DNA of 64,000 bases from CAZGTQ01 sp964528575. Its GTDB lineage: Bacteria; Planctomycetota; UBA1135; GCA-002686595. The notes beneath the pieces are model-generated. The model did no database searches. It saw nothing but the letters and a program-made list of their open reading frames with translations, and was not told where the DNA came from. This document shows positions 34,920-42,256 of this stretch, piece by piece; position 1 is the stretch's first letter, and every line of letters begins with the position of its first letter. The translations under genes were made by a program, and so were the position numbers. The stretch is taken from NCBI GenBank assembly GCA_964528575.1, contig CAZGTQ010000053.1:1-64000 (forward strand). Direction: 5' to 3'.

Positions 34920-35800
34920 GCGAGCGCGCGCCCGTCGCCTGGGTGCTCAACCTCGACGCGGAGGAAGAGCTCGCGGCGCGCGGCCGCTACGCGCCGAACG
35001 CCCGCCTCGCGGCGCTCGTGAACCGCAACGCGGCGCGGCTCGCGGGCGTGCTCGTGCTCGCGGGAGACGTCGTCGTCGACGAGCACACGCCCGCCGGCGC
35101 CGCGCGCGGGCTCGAGGGACGCGCGTGGAGCCCGACGCCGCGCGCGCTCGCGCTGCTCGCGCACGCCGGCGCGCGGCTGCCCGACGCGCCTGCGCTCGAC
35201 GTGCTGCGCGCCGTCAACGCGCGTCCGTTCGCCGCGGGCGTGCGCGCCGAGCTCGGGGGCGAGCCGTTCGACAAGCGCGTCGCGCGTTTCCTCGACGAAG
35301 CGCTCGTGCTGCTCGAGCGCCCTGCGCCGCTCGGCTGGCTCGTGCGCCGCACGTTCGGCGCCGCCGGGCGCGGACGCATGCGCATCGCGAGCGGACCGCC
35401 GAGCGAGCACGAGCGACGCTGGCTCGCGGCGAGCGTCGCGCGCGGGCCGCTCGTCGTCGAGCCGTGGGTCGACGTCGCGCACGAGACGACGGTGAGCGGA
35501 TCCGTGTCGCGCTCCGGCGCCGTGTGCATCCTCGCGCCGTGCGCGCAGCGGACGACGCGCGGGGGCGCATGGGTCGCGACGCGGCGGACGGGCGCGGGCG
35601 AGCTCGCGCGGAGCGACGACGAGCGGGTGCTCGAGGCGGCCGAGGTCGTGGGGGAGCGGCTCGCCCGCGCGGGCTACTTCGGGCCGTTCGGCGTCGACTC
35701 GTTCCGCTACCGCGCGGGCGGCCGCGCGGGCCTGAATCCGCTGAGCGAGATCAACGCGCGCTGGACGATGGACTGGCCCGTGGGCCGCGCCGCGCCCTGA
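34916..35800 (+). CDS. ATP-grasp-like ligase
   Basis: A 294-residue protein. Its C-terminal half matches ATP-grasp chemistry: a glycine-rich loop GAAGRGRMRIASG, the strand VEPWVDVAHETTVSGSVSRS, and FGVDSFRYRAGGRAGLNPLSE, ending in the EINAR motif where Glu and Asn bind Mg-ATP. The N-terminal part (WVLNLDAEEELAARGRYAPN) is specific to this group. Substrates, presumably a carboxylate and an amine, are unknown. The GTG at 34916 overlaps the DUF455 stop, so the pair is a two-gene unit. Confidence 0.72.
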   Translation: MSERAPVAWVLNLDAEEELAARGRYAPNARLAALVNRNAARLAGVLVLAGDVVVDEHTPAGAARGLEGRAWSPTPRALALLAHAGARLPDAPALDVLRAVNARPFAAGVRAELGGEPFDKRVARFLDEALVLLERPAPLGWLVRRTFGAAGRGRMRIASGPPSEHERRWLAASVARGPLVVEPWVDVAHETTVSGSVSRSGAVCILAPCAQRTTRGGAWVATRRTGAGELARSDDERVLEAAEVVGERLARAGYFGPFGVDSFRYRAGGRAGLNPLSEINARWTMDWPVGRAAP

Positions 35801-36101
35801 ACGGGCGCCTTACGCACCAGACGGACGAAGAGGCCCCTTGCGAAAGCGCCAGGAGCGGGGCTACCGTCCGCTCGTGCCGACCTCCGTGCTCCAGCGCTCG
35901 CTCGTCCGTCCGCACACGTGACGGGCTTCCACGGCCTCGGGAGGGAACCCCTCGCGAGTCGCCAGCGAGCCGGTCGGTTCGGGATCCTGAGAGTCCTGAG
36001 GTGCGGGTGAGCTCCGGCGACTGAGGTCGGTGCTCCTCCTCGAGGCCTCGTTGCGCCGTCGCGCGCAGCGTCCCCCCTTCCGTGGCCTTCGAGGATTCCC
36101 G
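35801..36101 (+). other. 301-base intergenic region
   Basis: Nothing here can be supported as a gene or RNA element. It holds several short imperfect palindromes, for example CTCGCGAGTCGCCAGCGAG. It should contain the promoter of the porin-like gene, but no promoter boxes stand out. Confidence 0.5.
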
Positions 36102-37346
36102 ATGCACCGATGTTTCCCGCTCGCGGCGCCCGTCGTCGCGCTCCTGGCCCTGCCGGCGTTCGGCCAGGCGGACCCGCCCGAAGACGACGACCTCGTCCGC
36201 TGGTCCGACCTGCTCGGCACAGGCATCCGTTTCGATCTGTACGGCTTCGTGCGCGCGGACGCGCAGTACGCCGACTCGCGCTTCAACGACGTCCAGATCC
36301 CCGGGTTCGTGCAGTCCGAGGATCCGAGCGCGCCGGCGTCGGTCGGCGCCGAGGACGACGACAGCGACTTCGCGCTGCACGCGCGCCTGACGCGCTTCGG
36401 CGTGAACTTCAGCGGCCCCGAGATCGACGGGCTGGGCAACCCGGAAGCGACCGCCAACGTCGAGATCGACTTCTACAACATCGGCCTCACGGGCGAGAGC
36501 GACTCGCGCTCGGCGATCCGCATGCGCAAGGCGTTCGTGCACCTCGACTGGGGGCACTGGGCGCTGCTCGCCGGCCAGACGTGGGACGTCATCTCGCCGC
36601 TCTTCCCGGCGGTGAACCACGACCTCGTCATGTGGGGCGCGGGCAACCTGGGCGATCGGCGGCCGCAGCTCAACGTCGAGTACGAGAGCGCGATGGGCGC
36701 GGGCAAGCTCAGCGCCGTCGCGGGGCTGGGCCTGAGCGGCGCGGTCGCCGGCACGACCGTCGAGGGCGGCTTGCGCAGCGGCGAGAACTCCGGCGCGCCG
36801 ATGGTGCACGCGCGGATCGGGTACAGCGGCAAGACCGACGCGGGCGGGGCGTACCAGCTCGGCGTCTGGGGGCACGTGTCGGAGGAGGACTACGACGCGA
36901 TCCCCGGCGACGCGGACACGAGCGACCAGAGCTACGACTCGTCCTCGATCGGCATCGACGTGCGCGTTCCCGTCGTGTCGAACCGCGTCTGGCTCCTGGG
37001 CGAGTACTGGATGGGCGAGAACCTCGACGACGTCCGCGGCGGCATCTTCCAGGGCGTCAACCCGGTGTCGGGGGCGGAGATCGAGTCCGAGGGCGGCTGG
37101 ATCGAGGTCGGCGCCCAGGCGACCGACCACATGTCGCTGCACGCGGGCTTCGCGTACGACGACCCGGAGGACGACGACCTGTTCACGAACGCGCGCTCGA
37201 AGAACGAGGTCGCCTACGTCGCCGCGCGGTGGCGCTACGACGCGCTGATGTTCGGGCTCGAGTACCTGAGCTGGGAGACCGAGTACGTCGACCTCGAGGA
37301 GGGCGACGCGAACCGGGTCCAGGCCTTCCTCGCCTACTACTTCTAG
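36102..37346 (+). CDS. Porin-like outer membrane protein (DcaP-type)
   Basis: A 414-residue protein with a signal peptide (ending PAFGQ), followed by an acidic linker and a beta-barrel that starts IRFDLYGFVRADAQYADS, the way DcaP-type porins open. The barrel contains alternating strands such as RKAFVHLDWGHWALLAGQTW and MFGLEYLSWETEYVDLEEG and ends in a terminal aromatic (LAYYF), the outer membrane insertion signal. It would form a diffusion channel for small, perhaps dicarboxylate-like or peptide, substrates. Start at ATG 36102 rather than 36030 because it opens the signal peptide. It precedes the transglutaminase gene by 16 bases that contain AGGAGG. Confidence 0.78.
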   Translation: MHRCFPLAAPVVALLALPAFGQADPPEDDDLVRWSDLLGTGIRFDLYGFVRADAQYADSRFNDVQIPGFVQSEDPSAPASVGAEDDDSDFALHARLTRFGVNFSGPEIDGLGNPEATANVEIDFYNIGLTGESDSRSAIRMRKAFVHLDWGHWALLAGQTWDVISPLFPAVNHDLVMWGAGNLGDRRPQLNVEYESAMGAGKLSAVAGLGLSGAVAGTTVEGGLRSGENSGAPMVHARIGYSGKTDAGGAYQLGVWGHVSEEDYDAIPGDADTSDQSYDSSSIGIDVRVPVVSNRVWLLGEYWMGENLDDVRGGIFQGVNPVSGAEIESEGGWIEVGAQATDHMSLHAGFAYDDPEDDDLFTNARSKNEVAYVAARWRYDALMFGLEYLSWETEYVDLEEGDANRVQAFLAYYF

Positions 37347-37362
37347 TTCTAGGAGGCACGTC

Positions 37363-38454
37363 ATGACGAAACGAAACGTCCCGTTGCTCGCGCTCGTCGG
37401 AGCGCTCGCGTCCTGTGCCTCGTCCGGCGGCGGCGAGGTGCGCACGTTCGCGGTCGAGAACCGCTACGAGCTCGACGTCCCGCCCGGCGCGAGACACGTG
37501 CGCGCCTGGTTCGCCCTGCCCGACGACCACGAGCCGCTCCAGGAGGTCGACGACCTCGCGATCACGATCGAGCCGGAGCTCGCCGGCGTCGCGACGCGCG
37601 AGGTGCGCGACCGCGAGGGCAACCGCTTCCTGTACATGGAGGCGAGCGGCGTCGCGGGTCAGAAGCTCACCGTCGCGACGAGCTTCGAGATCGAGCGGGA
37701 GGAGGCGCGCGTGAGCGTCGATCCCGCCGGCACGCGACCGCTGACCGCGGACGAGACGCGTGAGATGGCCGCGCATCTCGCTCCGAACGCGCACGTCGTC
37801 ATCGACGGCGACATCCGCGCGATCGCGCGGGAGGTCGTCGGCTCCGAGTCGAACCCGATCCGCCAGGCGCGGCTCGTGTACGACTGGGTCCTCGAGAACG
37901 TGACCTACTGGGTCAAGTTCCCCGACCGCATGAAGGCGTCTCCGGTGGGGAGCAGCGAGTACTGCCTCTCGTCGCGCACCGGAAACTGCACCGACTTCCA
38001 CAGCCTGTACGCCGCCGTCGCGCGCGCGGCGGGCCTGCCGACGCGCATGATCTACGGCTCGTTCTTCAAGGGCCCGCTCGACGGCCAGGCCAAGGACCAG
38101 AGCTACCACTGCTGGATCGAGTTCTGGGCGCCCGAGGTCGGCTGGATCCCGCTCGATGTCGCGATCGCCGACATCTTCGTCGACGACTTCACGATCGACG
38201 ACGCGAACGCGGAGAAGGTCGCACTGACGGTCGCCGACGGTTACCACGGCCCCGACGCGCACCTGGTCGAGTACTACTTCGGCAACCTCGACGCGCGTCG
38301 CGTGACGTGGAACCGCGGGCGCGACCTCGTGCTCGACCCGCCGGCCCGCGGCGGTCCGGTCAACGCTCTGCCCAAGGCGTACGTCGAGGTCGACGGCGTG
38401 CCGTTGGGCGAGTCGAGCGGCTGGAAGCGCACGCTGACGTTCCGCGAGCTGTGA
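37363..38454 (+). CDS. Transglutaminase-like lipoprotein
   Basis: A 363-residue lipoprotein (lipobox LASCASS). The N-terminal beta domain is followed by a papain-like transglutaminase core: Cys209 in TGNCTDFHSLYAAVARAAGL, His249 in YHCWIEFW, Asp265 in WIPLDVAIAD. The 40- and 16-residue spacings fit the family, so the triad looks complete. These proteins are proteases or protein cross-linking enzymes in the envelope. AGGAGG precedes the ATG. Its stop overlaps the GTG of the Cys-rich TusA gene, coupling an exported enzyme to a cytoplasmic sulfur-relay set, which is unusual. Confidence 0.88.
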   Translation: MTKRNVPLLALVGALASCASSGGGEVRTFAVENRYELDVPPGARHVRAWFALPDDHEPLQEVDDLAITIEPELAGVATREVRDREGNRFLYMEASGVAGQKLTVATSFEIEREEARVSVDPAGTRPLTADETREMAAHLAPNAHVVIDGDIRAIAREVVGSESNPIRQARLVYDWVLENVTYWVKFPDRMKASPVGSSEYCLSSRTGNCTDFHSLYAAVARAAGLPTRMIYGSFFKGPLDGQAKDQSYHCWIEFWAPEVGWIPLDVAIADIFVDDFTIDDANAEKVALTVADGYHGPDAHLVEYYFGNLDARRVTWNRGRDLVLDPPARGGPVNALPKAYVEVDGVPLGESSGWKRTLTFREL

Positions 38455-39080
38455 GCCCCAACCCGCCTCACGGGGGGCGCGGTACGAGTCCGCGCCCCCG
38501 AGCCGAGGAAGTCGTCGCGTTCGTCGACGCCGTGGCGGACCGCGCCTGTGCGCGGTGCGCGCTCGCGCTCGTGGGGCACGACGCCGTGCTGAGCCTGTTG
38601 CTCGGCTTCCGCGAGGCGCCGCGCTGCGCGCGGTGCCTCGCCCAGGCGCACGGCGGCGAGCCGGACGACTTCCTGCGCCGCGCGGCGCGGAACGTGCGCC
38701 GGCTCGACTGCTACCGCGCCGGCTGGGCCCACGCCGACCGGCTGCTCGCCGCGGCGGGCCCCTGGCCCGAGGAGCGCATCCCCGCGGCGCTGCGGATGGA
38801 CGCGCTCGAGCCCAGCGCACCGGACGCGGACGTGGAGGGCGGCGCCGAGGACTTCGCCGCCGCCCTCCATCGCTACGATGCGGGCGACGTCGGCTGCGGC
38901 GAGCTCGTCCTCGCGCTCCGCCGCCGGCTCGCCGCGCTCGCCCCGAACGACCTCTTGCACCTCACCGCGACCGACCTCGGCGCGCCCGAGGACCTGCCCG
39001 CGTGGTGCCGGTTGACCGGTCACCGGCTCGTGCGCGCGGAGCACCCCGAGTACCTGATCGCCCGAAGGGAACAGCCATGA
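38451..39080 (+). CDS. Cys-rich protein with C-terminal TusA domain
   Basis: A 209-residue cytoplasmic protein. Residues ~20-110 carry two CxxC pairs (C33/C36 and C59/C62) and a further Cys87, suggesting a zinc or iron-sulfur site. From ~140 a TusA/SirA-like domain follows, with its N-terminal cysteine at Cys149 (GDVGCGELVLALRRRLA) and the shared block DLPAWCRLTGHRLV with Cys186. TusA domains pass persulfide sulfur between proteins. The same domain is fused to the methionine synthase-like protein two genes on. The GTG start overlaps the transglutaminase stop; the stop overlaps the DsrE start. I know no family with this N-terminal layout. Confidence 0.7.
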   Translation: MSPNPPHGGRGTSPRPRAEEVVAFVDAVADRACARCALALVGHDAVLSLLLGFREAPRCARCLAQAHGGEPDDFLRRAARNVRRLDCYRAGWAHADRLLAAAGPWPEERIPAALRMDALEPSAPDADVEGGAEDFAAALHRYDAGDVGCGELVLALRRRLAALAPNDLLHLTATDLGAPEDLPAWCRLTGHRLVRAEHPEYLIARREQP

Positions 39081-39439
39081 ACAAGAAGTTCTGCGTCTCG
39101 CTCACGCACGCGAAGAACGACACCGACAAGGCGACCGTCGCGTTCGTCGTCGCGAACGCCGCCGTCGGCTCGGACCAGGAGACGCTCGTCTTCCTCAGCA
39201 CCGAAGGCGTGCGCCTGTCGGTCCAGGGTTACGCCGACGACGTGCACGAGGAAGGCTTCGCGCCGCTCGCGCAGCTCATGACGAACTTCGCCGAGGCCGG
39301 CGGGAAGATCTACGTGTGCGCGCCGTGCTTCAAGAAGCGCGGCCTCGACGAGACGAAGCTCATCGCCGGCGCGACCGTCGTCGGCGGCGCGAAGCTCGTC
39401 GAGTTCATGGCGGGCGGCGCGCCGAGCATCTCGTACTGA
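39077..39439 (+). CDS. DsrE-family sulfurtransferase-like protein
   Basis: A 120-residue single DsrE/YchN-like domain: an initial strand (KFCVSLTHAKNDTDKATVAF), a middle block (ETLVFLSTEGVRLSVQGYAD) and the cysteine loop YVCAPCFKKRGLDE, where Cys of DsrE-type proteins carries a persulfide. Length matches the family. The ATG overlaps the preceding stop as ATGA. In sulfur relays DsrE proteins accept sulfur from TusA, so its place between two TusA-containing genes is meaningful. It is cytoplasmic. Confidence 0.9.
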   Translation: MNKKFCVSLTHAKNDTDKATVAFVVANAAVGSDQETLVFLSTEGVRLSVQGYADDVHEEGFAPLAQLMTNFAEAGGKIYVCAPCFKKRGLDETKLIAGATVVGGAKLVEFMAGGAPSISY

Positions 39440-39447
39440 GCAAGAGC

Positions 39448-40980
39448 GTGACGGCGCACCCGTACGCTCCCGACGAGAGCTTCGACGGCGGAAGCCTCGA
39501 CTGCGGCAACGGGCTCCTGCTCCTGATCCGCAAGCACATCGACCCGCTGCTGCCGGGCCAGCTCCTCGAGATCCTCTCGTCGGAGCCGTCGGTCGCCGCG
39601 GACCTGCCGTCGTGGTGCCGGCTGACGGGCAACGAGCTCGTGTCCGAGCTCGCGCTCGACGGCCGGCGCAGCTTCCTCGTCGCGAAGGGCGCGTTCGAGC
39701 GCGCCCGCTCGGCCGCCCGCCCGGCCGCCCGGGCGCGCTCGCCCGAGCGCGAGCCGATGCCGCTGACGCAGGCGCTCGCCCGCGTGGTCGTGCCGACCGA
39801 GCTGCCCGCGCCGGCGCCCGCGCCCGCCATCGAGCCGCTCTCGGTCATGGGCGTCGGGAGCTGGCCGCGGCCGCGCTGGATGCTCGCCGCGCTCCACGAC
39901 CACGTCGAGGGCCGACTGTCGCGCGCGGAGTTCGACGCGACGGCGGACGACGCGGTGCGGCTCGCGATCGCGGCGCAGGAGCGCGCGGGCGTCGACGTCG
40001 TCACCGACGGCGAGCAGCGCCGCGACAGCTACGCGAGCTTCGTCGGCGGTCTGCTCGACAACTGCCAACTGATCCCGCTGACCGACCTCCTGCCGTACGT
40101 CGACGATCCCGCGGCGTTCGAGCGCGAGCTCGCGTCGCTCGACGTGCCCGCGCACCAGGTGCGCCACCCCGCGGTGTTCGGCCCGCTCGGCCGCAGCCGT
40201 CCGCTCGCCGTGCACGAGCTCGAGTTCGCCCAGAGCGTGACACGCCGGCCGGTCAAGGTCGCGCTGCCCGGCCCGTACCTGTTGACGCGCACGATGTGGA
40301 TGGAGTGCATCTCCGACCGCGCGTATGCGACGCGCGCGCAGCTCGCCGACGACGTCGTGCGCGTGCTGCGCGAGGAGCTCTTCGGTCTGCTCGCCGCCGG
40401 GGCCGCGCTCGTGCAGCTCGACGAGCCCGTGCTGACCGAGGTCGCGTACGGCCGCACGAGCGACAACCGCAGCTTCATGTGCGGCGCGCTCGGCGAGCGC
40501 GGGACGACCGCGGAGGAGCTCGCGTTCGCCACCGATCTGTTGACGCGCGTCGTCCGCGGGCTGCCCCGCGAGCGCCTCGCGCTGCACGTGTGCCGCGGGA
40601 ACTGGACGCGCGACGAGAGCGTCGCGCTGGCGGGCGACTACACGCCGCTGCTGCCGCTGTTCGCGTCGGTGCCGGTCGGGACTCTCGTGCTCGAGCTGTG
40701 TACGCCGCGCGCGGGCGACGAGGCGGTGCTGGCCGCGCTCCCCGACGACCGGCGCATCGGCGTCGGCGTCGTGAACCAGAAGCACGACCGCATCGAGACC
40801 GTCGACGAGATCGTCGGCAAGGCGCGCGAGGCGATCGATCTGTTCGGCGTCGAGCGCGTGCTGCTCAACCCCGACTGCGGGTTCGCGACGTTCGCCGACA
40901 GCCCGATCACCGCGAGCGACGTCGCCGAGCGCAAGCTCGCCGCCGCGGTCGAGGCGAGCCGCCGGCTGCGCGGCGGGTGA
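39448..40980 (+). CDS. TusA domain fused to the zinc-binding half of cobalamin-independent methionine synthase (MetE C-terminal type)
   Basis: A 510-residue protein. Residues ~1-75 are a TusA-like domain with Cys19 (GSLDCGNGLLLLIRKHID) and DLPSWCRLTGNELV. From ~130 comes a MetE-type (betaalpha)8 barrel starting VMGVGSWPRPRWMLAAL. The zinc site of MetE is complete: His380-x-Cys382, Glu416 and Cys477, with the 61-residue Glu-to-Cys distance of E. coli MetE (Glu665-Cys726). The N-terminal, first barrel of MetE is absent, as in core-MetE proteins that do not take methyl groups from folate. The product would methylate a thiol, perhaps one delivered by the TusA domain (inference). GTG start at 39448. 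Confidence 0.8.
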   Translation: MTAHPYAPDESFDGGSLDCGNGLLLLIRKHIDPLLPGQLLEILSSEPSVAADLPSWCRLTGNELVSELALDGRRSFLVAKGAFERARSAARPAARARSPEREPMPLTQALARVVVPTELPAPAPAPAIEPLSVMGVGSWPRPRWMLAALHDHVEGRLSRAEFDATADDAVRLAIAAQERAGVDVVTDGEQRRDSYASFVGGLLDNCQLIPLTDLLPYVDDPAAFERELASLDVPAHQVRHPAVFGPLGRSRPLAVHELEFAQSVTRRPVKVALPGPYLLTRTMWMECISDRAYATRAQLADDVVRVLREELFGLLAAGAALVQLDEPVLTEVAYGRTSDNRSFMCGALGERGTTAEELAFATDLLTRVVRGLPRERLALHVCRGNWTRDESVALAGDYTPLLPLFASVPVGTLVLELCTPRAGDEAVLAALPDDRRIGVGVVNQKHDRIETVDEIVGKAREAIDLFGVERVLLNPDCGFATFADSPITASDVAERKLAAAVEASRRLRGG

Positions 40981-41045
40981 GCCCGTGGTAGCTTCGGAGG
41001 CGGCCCGCCATGCCATGTAGACCTTCGCAGCAGCAGGAGTCGACG

Positions 41046-41681
41046 ATGAAGCACGCTCTCGCCCTGGCAAGCCTCCTCGCGCTGTGCGCCCCCGCGGCGC
41101 ACGCGCAGATCACGTTCACCGGTCGGATCGAGAAGGCGTTCCTCCCCTCGATCTGCCAGGAGGAGACGCACATCCTGGTCTGCAACGGCGCCAGGCTGAA
41201 GAGCTCGACGCTGAACCTCGACCCGTTCATCGGCTCGAACGTGAAGCTCTTCGCCGTCGCGCGCGGCGTGACGTGCACGATCTACGACGTGACGGCCGTC
41301 GGGCCGCCGACCGCGACGCTCGACTTCTGCGGCAACCCCGTTCCGGGCTGCCCCGTCCGCTTCCGCGTCGGCCCGTCCGGCGTGATCGGCCAGTACTGGC
41401 TCTTCATGTCGTTCGGCTCGGCGTTCCTCCCGCTCGGCACCACCGCGGGCACGCAGCTCATCGCGAACCCCGTGTTCCTGATCGCGATGGGACCGACGAG
41501 CGGTCCCCCCAACGACGTCGTCGACCTCGTCGTGCCGCCCGACCCCGTCTTCACCGGCCTCAGCCTGTGGTTCCAGGGCATCCGCCAGGACGTCGGCCCG
41601 ATCGGCCCGCCCGAGCTGACGAACGCGATCTGCCTGACGATCCTCGGCCCCTCGCCGCCGTGCATCCAGCCGGGCTGCTGA
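41046..41681 (+). CDS. Secreted hypothetical protein
   Basis: A 211-residue exported protein (signal ending APAAHA) with AGGAG before the ATG at 41046. No family recognised. It has several cysteines (SICQEETHILVCNGA, GVTCTIYD, LDFCGNPVPGCPVR) that could form disulfides outside the cell, and a final stretch PVFTGLSLWFQGIRQDVGP, then ELTNAICLTILG, which matches the C-terminal pattern of other secreted proteins here. It follows the methionine synthase-like gene by 65 bases but is probably a separate function. Confidence 0.75.
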   Translation: MKHALALASLLALCAPAAHAQITFTGRIEKAFLPSICQEETHILVCNGARLKSSTLNLDPFIGSNVKLFAVARGVTCTIYDVTAVGPPTATLDFCGNPVPGCPVRFRVGPSGVIGQYWLFMSFGSAFLPLGTTAGTQLIANPVFLIAMGPTSGPPNDVVDLVVPPDPVFTGLSLWFQGIRQDVGPIGPPELTNAICLTILGPSPPCIQPGC

Positions 41682-41687
41682 GCCCGG
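41670..41687. terminator. Hairpin spanning a stop codon between convergent genes
   Basis: A perfect 7-bp stem CCGGGCT/AGCCCGG with loop GCTG; the stop TGA of the plus-strand gene lies in the loop and 3' arm. The minus-strand gene stops at 41691, so it could serve both directions. No U-tract. Confidence 0.55.
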
Positions 41688-41690
41688 GGG

Positions 41691-42191
41691 CTACTCCTCG
41701 TCCGCGGCCTCGAGCAGCACGTCGAGCTCCCACGTCCAGCCCGGCCGCCGGTGCAGGCCGAGCGTCTCGACGTCGAGCCACGTGCTGTAGCTGCTCCCGG
41801 ACGTGAACCCGCGGCCGAGCGGCATCTCGAGGTCGACCCAGCCGTCGACGCGCTCGCCGCTCGCGGGATCGACGATGCTCAGCACGACGCGCGGCGTCGG
41901 GAGCGTGCGAGCGGAGTCGTTGAAGAACGTGAGCTCCGCGCGCACGTACTCCCGGCCCGGCCAGCCGGCGAGCTCGAGCCGGCGCAGCACGACCGTCCCG
42001 CGGCCGGGGAAGTCGTAGCGGCGGGGGAGCTCGACCGCGCGCGCGAGGCGGGCGCGCTCGGCGTCGAGCTCGGCGACGCTGCGCTCGAAGCGGCGGGACC
42101 ACGCGCCCAGGCGCGCGTCCTCGGAGCTCGCGCAGCCGGCGAGCGGGATGAGGAGGAGGATGAGGAGGAGCGAGAGGACGAGCCGGCTCAT
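41691..42191 (-). CDS. Lipoprotein of unknown function
   Basis: A 166-residue lipoprotein (lipobox LAGCASS) with a helical start (WSRRFERSVAELDAERARLA) followed by a beta domain (GTVVLRRLELAGWPGREYVR, ELTFFNDSARTLPTPRVVLS) resembling small immunoglobulin-like folds. The W.WELDVLLEAADEE tail is acidic. No family recognised. It diverges from the kinase-TPR gene with 65 bases between the start codons; no promoter could be assigned. Confidence 0.75.
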   Translation of the reverse strand: MSRLVLSLLLILLLIPLAGCASSEDARLGAWSRRFERSVAELDAERARLARAVELPRRYDFPGRGTVVLRRLELAGWPGREYVRAELTFFNDSARTLPTPRVVLSIVDPASGERVDGWVDLEMPLGRGFTSGSSYSTWLDVETLGLHRRPGWTWELDVLLEAADEE

Positions 42192-42256
42192 GGCGCATCG
42201 GACGCGCGACCGGTGCGCTCCTTCCCGCGCCGCGAGCGATTCGTCACGCTGGGCGC

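Noticed and set aside
36102..37346. Porin assigned to a specific substrate such as phosphate (OprP/OprO type).
   Set aside because: The opening strand and terminal aromatic fit a general porin of DcaP type. Basic loop clusters expected for phosphate channels are not seen; the loops are acidic.
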